Assembly (NCBI GenBank): GCA_045537235.1
Contig: JAZSPB010000156.1
Coordinates: 1 to 64,000 of the forward strand
DNA: 64,000 nucleotides
Reading direction: 5' to 3'
Source of the DNA: RGIG8775 sp045537235
GTDB lineage: Bacteria; Bacillota; Clostridia; Oscillospirales; CAG-272
Made by a program: the position numbers and the translations under genes. Each line of letters starts with the position of its first letter. Position 1 is the stretch's first letter. The notes under the pieces were generated by a model. The model made no database searches. It saw only the letters and a list, made by a program, of their open reading frames with translations, and was not told where the DNA came from. Shown here piece by piece: positions 50,408 through 59,172 of the stretch.

Positions 50408-51262
50408 ATGTCGGAATATAACAGATTCAAAAAGAACAACCGCAAGTATGAAGAAAACAGAGGAAATCGAGAATATAAAAATATTCACAGTCAAGAAGGC
50501 TTTAATAATGCTGACCAAGATGAGAATTGCGGTGTTGTTATCGGAAGAAATGCGGTGAGAGAGCTTCTTCGCTCCGATCGCTCTATTGATAAGATAATGG
50601 TAAAAAAAGGCGAATTGGAAGGTTCGATCACCGTCCTTGTTGCGGAAGCGCTTTCTCGTGGTATTCCTGTGATTGAGGTAGATAAATCCAAATTGGATGC
50701 CGTTTCGGGTTTTGCCCCCCATCAAGGGATCATCGCCATGGCGGCAGAGAAAAACTATTCCACGGTGGAAGAAATTCTTGCCATTGCCGAGGAGCGCGGA
50801 GAAAAACCGCTGATCGCCATCTCGGACGGCATCACCGATCCCTATAATTTGGGTGCTCTGATTCGTTGCGCAGAGGGGGTTGGTGCTCACGGACTTATTA
50901 TCCCCAAGCGCCGTGCTACCGGGCTGACTCCGCTGGTAACCAAGGCCTCGGCCGGCGCCATTGAGCATCTTGCTATTGCCAAGGTGTCCAACATTGCCTC
51001 GACGATTGAACTTCTCAAGAAAAAAGGTCTTTGGGTCTATGCGGCCGAGGCCGGGGGACAAAATTATTTTGAAACCGATTTTACCGGCGGATGTGCCATT
51101 GTTTTTGGCAGTGAAGGGAACGGAGTATCCAAGTTGGTTCAGGAAAAGAGTGATTTTATCACATCCATTCCCATGTACGGCAAGGTAAATTCCTTCAATG
51201 TATCTACCGCAGCCGCGGTCATTCTTGCCGAGGCATCTCGTCAGCAGCGCTTCGGAAAATAA
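50408..51262 (+). CDS. rlmB: 23S rRNA 2'-O-methyltransferase, TrmH/RlmB family
   Basis: 284 residues. A charged N-terminal tail (about 45 residues) precedes the substrate-binding domain VVIGRNAVRELLRSDRSIDKIMVKKG and the SPOUT knot: LIAISDGITDPYNLGALIRCAEGVGAHGLIIPKRRATGLTP, CAIVFGSEGNGVSKLVQEKSDFITSIPMYGKVNSFNVSTAAAVIL. It methylates a ribose in 23S rRNA. Of the ATGs at 50381, 50399 and 50408, AAAGGA is spaced best for 50408. First gene of an operon with the pseudo-ATPase. Confidence 0.95.
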   Translation: MSEYNRFKKNNRKYEENRGNREYKNIHSQEGFNNADQDENCGVVIGRNAVRELLRSDRSIDKIMVKKGELEGSITVLVAEALSRGIPVIEVDKSKLDAVSGFAPHQGIIAMAAEKNYSTVEEILAIAEERGEKPLIAISDGITDPYNLGALIRCAEGVGAHGLIIPKRRATGLTPLVTKASAGAIEHLAIAKVSNIASTIELLKKKGLWVYAAEAGGQNYFETDFTGGCAIVFGSEGNGVSKLVQEKSDFITSIPMYGKVNSFNVSTAAAVILAEASRQQRFGK

Positions 51263-51298
51263 ATTCTTTATCAAGTTTACGAAAGGAGTTTCAACGGT

Positions 51299-54200
51299 AT
51301 GAACAGAAATTCGGATGACAGTATCCACGATATTCTGGAGCGGCTGCGCAAAAATGTGGAAAATCAAGACGACGAGCCGATTGCAGAAACCGTTGCCCCC
51401 GCGCCCAATACCGAATCCCCTGAAAATCTTTTGGATAAATTAAAAGCACACATGGGAGAAGCCGCGGCAAGCACCGAGGACTCTCGAGAAAGCGATTATG
51501 ACATTCGCGGGTTTGAAATTTCCGAATCGGAGGAACCCGAGATGCCTTCTTCCAAGGAGGAGAAGCAACCGCCTCAAGCGGAGATGACCGAATCCTCCTC
51601 TAAACAGGAATCTTTGATCGATCTGCCATGGGAAGAGGGACCGGAGAGCGCGCCTTCGCTTTCCGAATCATCTGACCTGTTTGAAGAAGCAGAGAACGGC
51701 AGGGGAAATGATGATGAAGAAACGGAATTTCATAAAGATGAGCAAGTTGAAGCGCCAACCGAAACAATTTCTTCTTCTGCGATCATTGAGGAAGTGATTG
51801 CGGAAGCATCTCTCCCCCCTGAAGCGGAAGAACTTACCGAATCACCCATTGATTGCGCAGAAACGGAAGAATTGCAAGAGTCGGAGCCTATTGAAGAAAA
51901 TTCCGATGAACTCGCAGATACAAAACCTCTCAATGATGCCGAAAATCATGCCGATGTTGTCACAGATGTCGTCGCTAACGCGGAGGATGATGTTGTTGAA
52001 TTGCCTTCCGTTTCCGCCGACTCTGACACGAGCGAAAGGGAAATGTCTGCCAACGACATCGAAACCGATGAAGAATCGGACAATGGTGAACGTACCACCG
52101 TTGTAAATACATCTGACACCGTCGAAGATGCGAAAGAAAACGAAACGGTAGACGAACAACCGCTTACAACCGCAGAGATGGAGGAAGAGGTTCGCAAACG
52201 TGTGGAGCTTTTTGTGGAAAAAACAGTAGCTCCCGAGGAAGAGTTTGATTACTTTGCTCAAATGGAACGCGCCGCTATGCGGAGCAAGCAAAGATCCTCC
52301 TCGGAAGAAAGCATTGATACCGAAGCCGTTTCCGCAGACATCACCGATCCTGTGCAAGAAACCCTTCCCGATGAAACGGATTCCGAAAACACCGACATTC
52401 TTGTGTCCGAGGTTGAGACGACGCCCCCCATTGAGCAAGAATCGCAAACAATGGTTGAGGCACCAATATCTGCAGAAGCATTCTCTGTTCTTTCGGAAAA
52501 TGAAGAAACGATAGCTTCGCCGTTATTGGAAACCAAAACATCTTCCTTTTTCTACCAAAAGAAAGATACGGATGCATCGTCCAAGGACAGTCTATCCGTT
52601 GATCATGCAGCCTCGCGTCTTGATGACACCGACATCAATCTCCTTTTGGCTTTGGGGCAGAAGGATGCGCTGGAAAAGAGTGTTGGTTTTGTCCGCGTCC
52701 GCGAAGCAAAAAATAACTTTTACGATCCCGCTGACGAAGAACCGATCGGAAAAGCCTTTGCTTATAGCGGGGAAGAATTTCGTTCTTCCGAGCAAGCGGA
52801 AACGATCAAAAGCAATTATCGAAAAGAAAGAAAAACACTCTATAAACGCTTGGTTTGCACCTCGCTCCTTTCTCTTGTTTTGCTGTTTTTGGAGCATCTC
52901 ACGCTTACCGGTCTCACGATTCCGTATCTTTCCGATTTTTTGTCGGTGAAACTGTACTATAATTTAACCAATCTGGTTCTTATCACGCTTTGCTTGCTGA
53001 TTTCCTTGAAACCGATCTTGAATGGTATCCACGGGTTCTTTACCATGCGTCCCAACCAGCATACCCCTGTTGCCGTCCTTTCTTTGCTCAACTTGGTCTA
53101 CAGTATAGCACTGCCGCTGTTTTTCAATTCATCCAACATCAACACCTACAATTTCGTTCTTTCTCTGTTCTGGATCCTTTCGATTATTGGTGACAATATT
53201 CGACTTACCAAAGAGATCATGACATTTGATGTTATTTCGGACAAAAAGGAAAAATTCTCTCTGGAAAAAGCCGAACTCTCTCCCGAAACCATTCGTGAAA
53301 AAAATGTTCTTCAGAAAAGAGATCTGTTGGTGGAACGTGTCAGCTTTGTAGGAAAATATTTTACGAGAACCGCTCGCCGTTCTGCCGCCTATAACCAATA
53401 TTTTATTGAGCTTTTAGTTATTTTGACGGTCGCCATTTTATCCGCCGTTGTGACAGCTTTTGTCAGCAACAGTGTATCACAATCCGTTCATATGCTGATT
53501 TTGGTTCTTTTTATCTGTATACCGGCACAGCATTTGGTTCTCGGCGTTTATCCGTTTGGAAGATTGGCCAAGCTCTTGTATAAAAACGACAGCGCCATCA
53601 TCGGGGAAACCGTTGACCGTGAATATGTTGGTGCCAACACGGTGTATCTTGACGATATTGAAATGTTCGGTCATCATGGTGTTTCGGTTTCCGGTCTCCG
53701 TGTGTATAACGATGCGGATCTTTGCAAGATCTTATATCATGCCTCTGCCGTATTTTCGCAAGTAGAAGGACCGCTTCGTTATGTTTTTGAGGATTCTGCC
53801 CAAGAGATCGAAGATCCGCAATCGGTAAAGCTTCTAAACATTTGCGCCAATGGTGTCGAAGCGTTGGTGGATTCTCAAGATAAGATATTCATCGGTAATA
53901 TTGGCTTTATGCGCAGTAACGGATTTTTCCCCAAGCGCAATGAGGATGATGACAGAAAAGTCGATAGCGGAGAGATATCTATCCTCTATATGACAGTCAA
54001 TGGGACTCTTTGCGCGAAATTCTATATGAAATATGTCATAACACAACGGTTTGAAAAATTTGTTGAGGAAATGAGCGAAAACAATACCAAGGTGGGAATT
54101 CGAACCTTGGATCCCAATGTGACCGAACGCATGATCGCTCTTCTTCGCCGCGGAAAGGAAACCGAGATATCGGTCATTCGTCCGACACTCAACGACCTTA

Positions 54201-54469
54201 CACCTCTTGGAAGACGCTCCGACAGCGGTATTATCACGGCCAAAAGTCCGCACATGATCTCTCGCATTCTTGCGCAGTGTACGCGGTTGAAAAAGATCAA
54301 TCGATTCAGTTCGTGGATGCGGTTCCTTTCCGGTGTTGTTGGCATAGGTGCAATTGTTGCTTTGATCTTGACTCAAATGACCAATAACGTTCCGTCTCTT
54401 GCCGTTGCATTCTATCAACTGCTTTGGTTGATTCCAACGCTGATCTATACCAAGATAAAATTGAAATAG
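51299..54469 (+). CDS. Degenerate P-type (P1B-like) ATPase homologue with long acidic N-terminus
   Basis: 1056 residues. Residues 1-505 are low-complexity and rich in Glu, Asp, Ser and Thr, probably disordered. Then eight hydrophobic spans at about 518, 553, 587, 617, 700, 730, 1006 and 1034, the 2+2+2+2 pattern of P1B ATPases. CIPAQHLVLGVYPF replaces the CPC helix, VYLDDIEMFG (D785) stands where DKTGTLT belongs, KIFIGNIGFMRSNG matches the N-domain strand, GIRTLDPNVTERMI replaces TGDN, and TLNDLTPLGRRSDSGI recalls GDGxND. The A-domain TGES is missing. So it has the fold but not the catalytic residues, and is probably a regulator or scaffold. AAAGGAGTTTCAACGGT precedes the ATG. Confidence 0.7.
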   Translation: MNRNSDDSIHDILERLRKNVENQDDEPIAETVAPAPNTESPENLLDKLKAHMGEAAASTEDSRESDYDIRGFEISESEEPEMPSSKEEKQPPQAEMTESSSKQESLIDLPWEEGPESAPSLSESSDLFEEAENGRGNDDEETEFHKDEQVEAPTETISSSAIIEEVIAEASLPPEAEELTESPIDCAETEELQESEPIEENSDELADTKPLNDAENHADVVTDVVANAEDDVVELPSVSADSDTSEREMSANDIETDEESDNGERTTVVNTSDTVEDAKENETVDEQPLTTAEMEEEVRKRVELFVEKTVAPEEEFDYFAQMERAAMRSKQRSSSEESIDTEAVSADITDPVQETLPDETDSENTDILVSEVETTPPIEQESQTMVEAPISAEAFSVLSENEETIASPLLETKTSSFFYQKKDTDASSKDSLSVDHAASRLDDTDINLLLALGQKDALEKSVGFVRVREAKNNFYDPADEEPIGKAFAYSGEEFRSSEQAETIKSNYRKERKTLYKRLVCTSLLSLVLLFLEHLTLTGLTIPYLSDFLSVKLYYNLTNLVLITLCLLISLKPILNGIHGFFTMRPNQHTPVAVLSLLNLVYSIALPLFFNSSNINTYNFVLSLFWILSIIGDNIRLTKEIMTFDVISDKKEKFSLEKAELSPETIREKNVLQKRDLLVERVSFVGKYFTRTARRSAAYNQYFIELLVILTVAILSAVVTAFVSNSVSQSVHMLILVLFICIPAQHLVLGVYPFGRLAKLLYKNDSAIIGETVDREYVGANTVYLDDIEMFGHHGVSVSGLRVYNDADLCKILYHASAVFSQVEGPLRYVFEDSAQEIEDPQSVKLLNICANGVEALVDSQDKIFIGNIGFMRSNGFFPKRNEDDDRKVDSGEISILYMTVNGTLCAKFYMKYVITQRFEKFVEEMSENNTKVGIRTLDPNVTERMIALLRRGKETEISVIRPTLNDLTPLGRRSDSGIITAKSPHMISRILAQCTRLKKINRFSSWMRFLSGVVGIGAIVALILTQMTNNVPSLAVAFYQLLWLIPTLIYTKIKLK

Positions 54470-54479
54470 GAAGATACAA

Positions 54480-56336
54480 ATGAAAAATAACAGTTCAATT
54501 ATGAAAGCCGTCACCAAGCCCGGGCGGTATTCGGGCGGTGAATATAACCAGATCATCAAGGACAAAAATAAAGTAAAAGCAAGATGGGCTTTCTGCTTTC
54601 CCGATTCTTATGAGATCGGTATGTCCAACCTCGGTGTTCGAATCCTCTACGGTGTCTTGAATAATGAAGATGATATCTGGTGCGAAAGGGTTTATACCCC
54701 TTGGTCGGATATGCAGGAAAAAATGCGCGAGCATAACCTTCCTCTGACCGCTCACGAGAGCAAAGACCCTTTGACAGAATTTGATATTATCGGTTTCACG
54801 CTTCAATACGAGATGTCATATACCAATGTTCTCAATATGTTAAAACTGGCAGGAATTCCGCTCCGCGCCGCTGACCGCGGAGATGAATATCCTATCATTA
54901 TCGGTGGCGGTCCTTGCGCCTATAATGCCGAGCCGATTGCCGATTTCTTCGATTGTTTTTCCATCGGAGAAGGGGAGGATATGTTGGTGGAATTTACAAA
55001 GCTCTACATAAAAATGAAGGAGAGCGGCAATTATTCCAAACGCGAATTCCTCCACGAAGCGGTCAAGACGGTAGGCGGCACCTATATTCCTTCCTTCTAT
55101 GATGTCACCTACAATGATGATAATACCATAAAGGCTTATACTCCAATTTACGATGACATTCCCACTCGCGTTACCAAGCGTATCATGAAGGATATGGACA
55201 AAGCCTATTTCCCGGACAGGGTAGTCATGCCTTATATCGAGACTGTTCACGACCGAATCATGCTGGAGGTCTATCGCGGCTGTATTCGTGGCTGTCGTTT
55301 TTGCCAAGCGGGCATGGTCTACCGTCCCGTGCGCGAAAAAACGGCAGAGGTTTTGAATCAACAGGCTCGTTGTCTCTATGAGTCTACGGGATATGAGGAG
55401 ATTTCTCTCACCTCACTTTCCATCAGCGACTATACCGAATTGGAATCGCTTACCGACAAACTGTTGTCTTGGACGGATGAAAATATGGTGAGCCTCTCTT
55501 TGCCTTCATTACGTGTTGATAGCTTTACAAAAGAACTGATGGATAAGGTAGCAAGTGTACGCTCGTCATCGCTGACTTTTGCCCCCGAGGCAGGAACCCA
55601 GCGTTTGCGCGATGTGATCAACAAAAACGTCAGAGAAGAGGATCTTCTCCGGGCCGTCAATGTCGCATTTGATGCCGGAAAAAATCAAGTTAAGCTCTAT
55701 TTTATGATGGGACTTCCCACCGAGCAGTTGAGTGACCTCGACGGTATTGCTGCATTGGCAAAAAATGTTGTGGATGCCTATTATCAGAATCCCCACCGTA
55801 ATAAAGCAAGATCGCCCCAAGTCACTGTCAGTGTGTCTTGCTTTATTCCCAAGCCTTTTACCCCCTTCCAGTGGGAGGCACAGGACACGCGGGAAATGTT
55901 GGAAATGAAGCAACAGTATCTTGCTGAAAAGATTACCGATCGCAAGGTTCGTTATATTCATCATGACTCTAAGACATCTCACATTGAGGCAGTCCTCGCA
56001 CGAGGAGATAGACGCCTCTCCGCGGCACTTGAATTGGCCTGTGAGGAGAATTTCATGTTTGACTCGTGGGATGAATTCTTTGATTATGATAAATGGCTGT
56101 CGGTGTTTGAAAGAACCGGCATCGATCCTGCTTTCTATGCCAACCGTAAATTCGGCATGGATGAGGTTCTTCCTTGGGACATTATTGATTGCGGTGTCGA
56201 AAAGAGCTTTTTCAAACGTGAGTGTGAAAAGGCATACCAAGAAAACACAACGCCCAATTGCCGCGAAAAATGCAGCGGTTGCGGTGCCAATAAACTGGGA
56301 GGTGAACGCTCATGCTGTCCCAAGATCAACAGGTAA
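54480..56336 (+). CDS. Radical SAM protein, TIGR03960 family
   Basis: 618 residues. N-terminal B12-binding-like domain (FCFPDSYEIGMSNLGVRILYGVLN ... IIIGGGPCAYNAEPIADFFD), then the radical SAM core with the cluster motif YRGCIRGCRFCQAG (C-x3-C-x2-C), and a C-terminal Cys tail CREKCSGCGANKLGG. The family is widespread in Firmicutes, always next to a DUF2344 partner, and its reaction is not established. It overlaps that partner by 25 nt here. Confidence 0.93.
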   Translation: MKNNSSIMKAVTKPGRYSGGEYNQIIKDKNKVKARWAFCFPDSYEIGMSNLGVRILYGVLNNEDDIWCERVYTPWSDMQEKMREHNLPLTAHESKDPLTEFDIIGFTLQYEMSYTNVLNMLKLAGIPLRAADRGDEYPIIIGGGPCAYNAEPIADFFDCFSIGEGEDMLVEFTKLYIKMKESGNYSKREFLHEAVKTVGGTYIPSFYDVTYNDDNTIKAYTPIYDDIPTRVTKRIMKDMDKAYFPDRVVMPYIETVHDRIMLEVYRGCIRGCRFCQAGMVYRPVREKTAEVLNQQARCLYESTGYEEISLTSLSISDYTELESLTDKLLSWTDENMVSLSLPSLRVDSFTKELMDKVASVRSSSLTFAPEAGTQRLRDVINKNVREEDLLRAVNVAFDAGKNQVKLYFMMGLPTEQLSDLDGIAALAKNVVDAYYQNPHRNKARSPQVTVSVSCFIPKPFTPFQWEAQDTREMLEMKQQYLAEKITDRKVRYIHHDSKTSHIEAVLARGDRRLSAALELACEENFMFDSWDEFFDYDKWLSVFERTGIDPAFYANRKFGMDEVLPWDIIDCGVEKSFFKRECEKAYQENTTPNCREKCSGCGANKLGGERSCCPKINR

Positions 56337-57049
56337 AGGCTTGCTACAGACGCAAGGAATGGCCGCTTCTGCCGACGCCGATCAATGTAAGAGTCAAATT
56401 CCAAAAGATTGGGGATCTGCAATATATTTCTCATCTGGATCTTCAGCGCACTTTGCACCGGATTCTTGTCCGTGCGGGAATTCCCATGTGGTATACAAAG
56501 GGATTTAACCCTCATGCAAAGATCGTCTTTTCCACGCCGCTTTCCGTAGGCGCGCAAAGTGTTTGCGAGATGGTAGATATCCGCATTGACCGTGATATGC
56601 CTTGTGAAGAGATCAAGCGGTTGCTGAATTTGGAAGTAACCGAAGAGCTTCGCATCCTTGATGTATATTTGCCCACAACCAAATTTTCCGATATCGTTTG
56701 GGCAAGCTATGAAATTGAAATTCATGAAAAGGGAATTACCAACTTCTCGGAAACCATTCAAAAAATTGTTGAGACTGATCATATCATGGCAATGAAGAAA
56801 ACTAAGTCCGGCGAGAAAGAAGTGGATATTTTGCCAATGATAAAAGGTTTTTGGGCTTCCGCCGATGAAAAAAGTGAATATCTTTCTATAAAAGCTGTGT
56901 TGAATGTTGGGCAAGACAATTACCTAAACCCGGAATTGCTGATTCAAGTCTTAAAACAAAAATTTTCCATTCTCTCCACCGATGATTCATGGTATACCGT
57001 TATGAGAACCGCAACCTATTTTGAGGATGGAATAACCGTTTTCGAATAA
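56312..57049 (+). CDS. DUF2344 / TIGR03936 radical SAM-linked protein
   Basis: 245 residues: NVRVKFQKIGDLQYISHLDLQRTLHRILVRAGIPMWYTKGFNPHAKIVFSTPLSVGAQSVCEMVDIRI is the DUF2344 signature, placing it as the fixed partner of the preceding radical SAM enzyme. GGGAGGTGAACGCTC inside the previous gene sets ATG 56312. In many Clostridia the next genes are ribonuclease G and ribosomal L21/L27; here a serine hydrolase follows after 18 nt instead. Confidence 0.92.
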   Translation: MLSQDQQVKACYRRKEWPLLPTPINVRVKFQKIGDLQYISHLDLQRTLHRILVRAGIPMWYTKGFNPHAKIVFSTPLSVGAQSVCEMVDIRIDRDMPCEEIKRLLNLEVTEELRILDVYLPTTKFSDIVWASYEIEIHEKGITNFSETIQKIVETDHIMAMKKTKSGEKEVDILPMIKGFWASADEKSEYLSIKAVLNVGQDNYLNPELLIQVLKQKFSILSTDDSWYTVMRTATYFEDGITVFE

Positions 57050-57067
57050 GTAAAGAAAGGATTATCT

Positions 57068-58858
57068 ATGGGAATTTTTTCCATGACGCAAGCGCTTTCG
57101 TTTGCCGGAAAAATATTTGATAATAAAAATTCTACCACTCCCATGGTGGAAACGACTTCGTTCAAGCCGTCTTTTTCATGGCAATACGAAAGCCAACGAA
57201 TCGAACGATGCGCCCCCGAAGAGCAGGGCATTCCTTCATCGTTAATACATGATTTTATTCAGACCTTGGCAGAGGATAAGACACTTAACCTTCACAATAT
57301 TTCTATTCTGCGTAACGGAAAGGTGCTTTGTGAAGTTGCTTTCGGAGCCGAGCGCCTTGATGTTTGGAAATACACCTTTTCTGCTTGTAAAAGTGTACTG
57401 TCTTTGGCTGTTGGAATCCTTGTCGATGACGGTATTCTTCATTTGAGCGACCGCGTTGTAGATATATTTCCCAAGGTGGTTCCGCCGTTGAGCAAGATAA
57501 AATTAAAGGATCTGACGGTGGAGGATCTCCTCACCATGAGAAGCCCTGTTCTCTTTGCGGAAATTGATTCCGCTATCGAAAAAGATTGGCTTCGGGGATA
57601 TTTTTCCGCACCAACTAAAGGCGAGCCGGGTGAAACCTTTAAATACAACAGTCTTAACTCCTACATTCTCTCTGCAATCGTTGTTCAAAAAAGCGGTATG
57701 TCGCTGTCGGATTTTCTTGACACAAGACTTTTTACCCCCCTTGGCATTGATCGAGGTGCCTGGTACTGGGAAAAATGTCCGATGGGGATAGAAAAGGGTG
57801 GTTGGGGATTGTTTATCTACCCGGAGGATTTTTGCAAAATTGTTCAATTGGTTATGCAAAAAGGAACATGGAACAACCGGCAACTAATTTCCGAAACATA
57901 TTTGACGGCTGCCACCGCGGCTCAAGTCGAGGTTACGGAGGAAAGTGCACTCTTTAATTACGGATACCATATATGGGTAGGAAAGCATACAGATACTTTC
58001 TTATTTAATGGAATGCTGGGACAAAATTTTATCGGGTTTAAAAACAGTGGTATCATTGTTGCCTGTAATGCGGGGAACGGAGAATTTTTTCAGCAAAGCA
58101 ATTTCTTCCGTTATCTTGTTGAATTTTTCGATAAAAAATTTGAAGGCACCTGTCCCAAAAATGCCAAAGCTTCGCTTGCCCTCTCCAATTATATCTCTTC
58201 GCTTTCTGCCTACACTGTCAAGCCACTCAAGAAAAATATCTTCGCTCGGCTTTTTCAACAGATCTTCAAAAAAACAAGCCACTCACATGATTTCGATACG
58301 CTTGCCGGAACAAAATTTCAATATTTTAGAGGGCATGAAAAGGCGATCGGTCTTCTTCCATTGGTACTACAGGCGGTTGAAAACTGTTATCCCAAGGGAT
58401 TTTGCAGTGTATCATTTGACCGCGATGGAAAAAATGATGTTTTGATCTACGAGGAAAACGAAAATCGGTTGAAACTGCCGTTGGGATTTGATAAGCCCCA
58501 AATCACCGAGCTTTCCTTTGGGGAAAATCGCTTTCTTGTGGCAACAAAGGCAAGCTTTAAATATGACGAAGATGATCGTCGTGTCCTCGTGATTCGAATC
58601 GATTTTCTCGAATTTCCATCTTCCCGCATCTTGAAATTTATATTTTTAAACCAAGATACGGTCTTGTTTCGTCAAGAAGAGCTTCCCGGGAAAGATTTTG
58701 CGATCGAAACAATTCGAGAGCACATTGGAGAATTTGCAGACAAGCCGATGCTTTCGGGAATCATCGAACGGATCGGCAGCGACTTTTTTGAATTTAAAGC
58801 CGAATGTGCGTTTGCTCCCGAACTGACATTAAAACGTCAAAAAAACAAATACAAATAA
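57068..58858 (+). CDS. Large serine hydrolase of the beta-lactamase fold
   Basis: 596 residues. The catalytic module (about 55-360) has SACKSV (S-x-x-K), YNS in KYNSLNSYIL, and a late FNGMLGQNFI in place of KTG. A 235-residue C-terminal part (FARLFQQIFKKTS onward) is beta-rich. The N-terminus lacks a signal sequence. It is the paralogue of 5738-7219 in both motifs and layout. AAGAAAGGATTATCT precedes the ATG. Substrate unknown: esterase or D-aminopeptidase-like. Confidence 0.85.
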   Translation: MGIFSMTQALSFAGKIFDNKNSTTPMVETTSFKPSFSWQYESQRIERCAPEEQGIPSSLIHDFIQTLAEDKTLNLHNISILRNGKVLCEVAFGAERLDVWKYTFSACKSVLSLAVGILVDDGILHLSDRVVDIFPKVVPPLSKIKLKDLTVEDLLTMRSPVLFAEIDSAIEKDWLRGYFSAPTKGEPGETFKYNSLNSYILSAIVVQKSGMSLSDFLDTRLFTPLGIDRGAWYWEKCPMGIEKGGWGLFIYPEDFCKIVQLVMQKGTWNNRQLISETYLTAATAAQVEVTEESALFNYGYHIWVGKHTDTFLFNGMLGQNFIGFKNSGIIVACNAGNGEFFQQSNFFRYLVEFFDKKFEGTCPKNAKASLALSNYISSLSAYTVKPLKKNIFARLFQQIFKKTSHSHDFDTLAGTKFQYFRGHEKAIGLLPLVLQAVENCYPKGFCSVSFDRDGKNDVLIYEENENRLKLPLGFDKPQITELSFGENRFLVATKASFKYDEDDRRVLVIRIDFLEFPSSRILKFIFLNQDTVLFRQEELPGKDFAIETIREHIGEFADKPMLSGIIERIGSDFFEFKAECAFAPELTLKRQKNKYK

Positions 58859-58862
58859 AAGA

Positions 58863-58903
58863 AAAGCACTTATGGAAACATTACCATAAGTGCTACTTTT
58901 TTT
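58863..58903. terminator. Bidirectional terminator
   Basis: AGCACTTATGG / CCATAAGTGCT stem with T7 on plus and A-rich flank on minus; between the serine hydrolase and the TSCPD gene. Confidence 0.9.
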
Positions 58904-58909
58904 AAGTCA

Positions 58910-59158
58910 TCAATCTATATGCGACTTAAGAGCGATGGCCAACTGATCGGGGCAGGAGGTAGACTTGAAACCGCAACGAATGCCTTCTAATTTTGCGATA
59001 GCCTCCTCGACCTTCATTCCTTTAACAAGTGCCGCCACCCCTTGTGTATTTCCGGAACAGCCGCCTAAAAACTTAACCTCCGCAATTGTATCATTTTCCA
59101 GTGTGATCTCGATTTCTCTGGCACAAACGCCGCGTGTTCTGTAAGTGAAACGATCCAT
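58910..59158 (-). CDS. TSCPD-domain protein (TIGR03905 type)
   Basis: 82 residues. Pattern: DRFTYRTRGVCAREIEITLENDTIAEVKFLGGCSGNTQGVAALVKGM ... STSCPDQLAIAL. The conserved TSCPD and GGCxGNxxG cysteines resemble the C-terminal domain of vitamin-B12-dependent ribonucleotide reductase, from which the family takes its name. It may bind a metal or cobalamin-linked partner; its role is unknown. GGAGGAAGAAAA precedes ATG 59158. Last gene of the htpG operon. Confidence 0.9.
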   Translation of the reverse strand: MDRFTYRTRGVCAREIEITLENDTIAEVKFLGGCSGNTQGVAALVKGMKVEEAIAKLEGIRCGFKSTSCPDQLAIALKSHID

Positions 59159-59172
59159 TTTTCTTCCTCCGA

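Noticed and set aside
50321..51367. 348-codon minus frame
   Set aside because: Antisense shadow of rlmB that also crosses its promoter.
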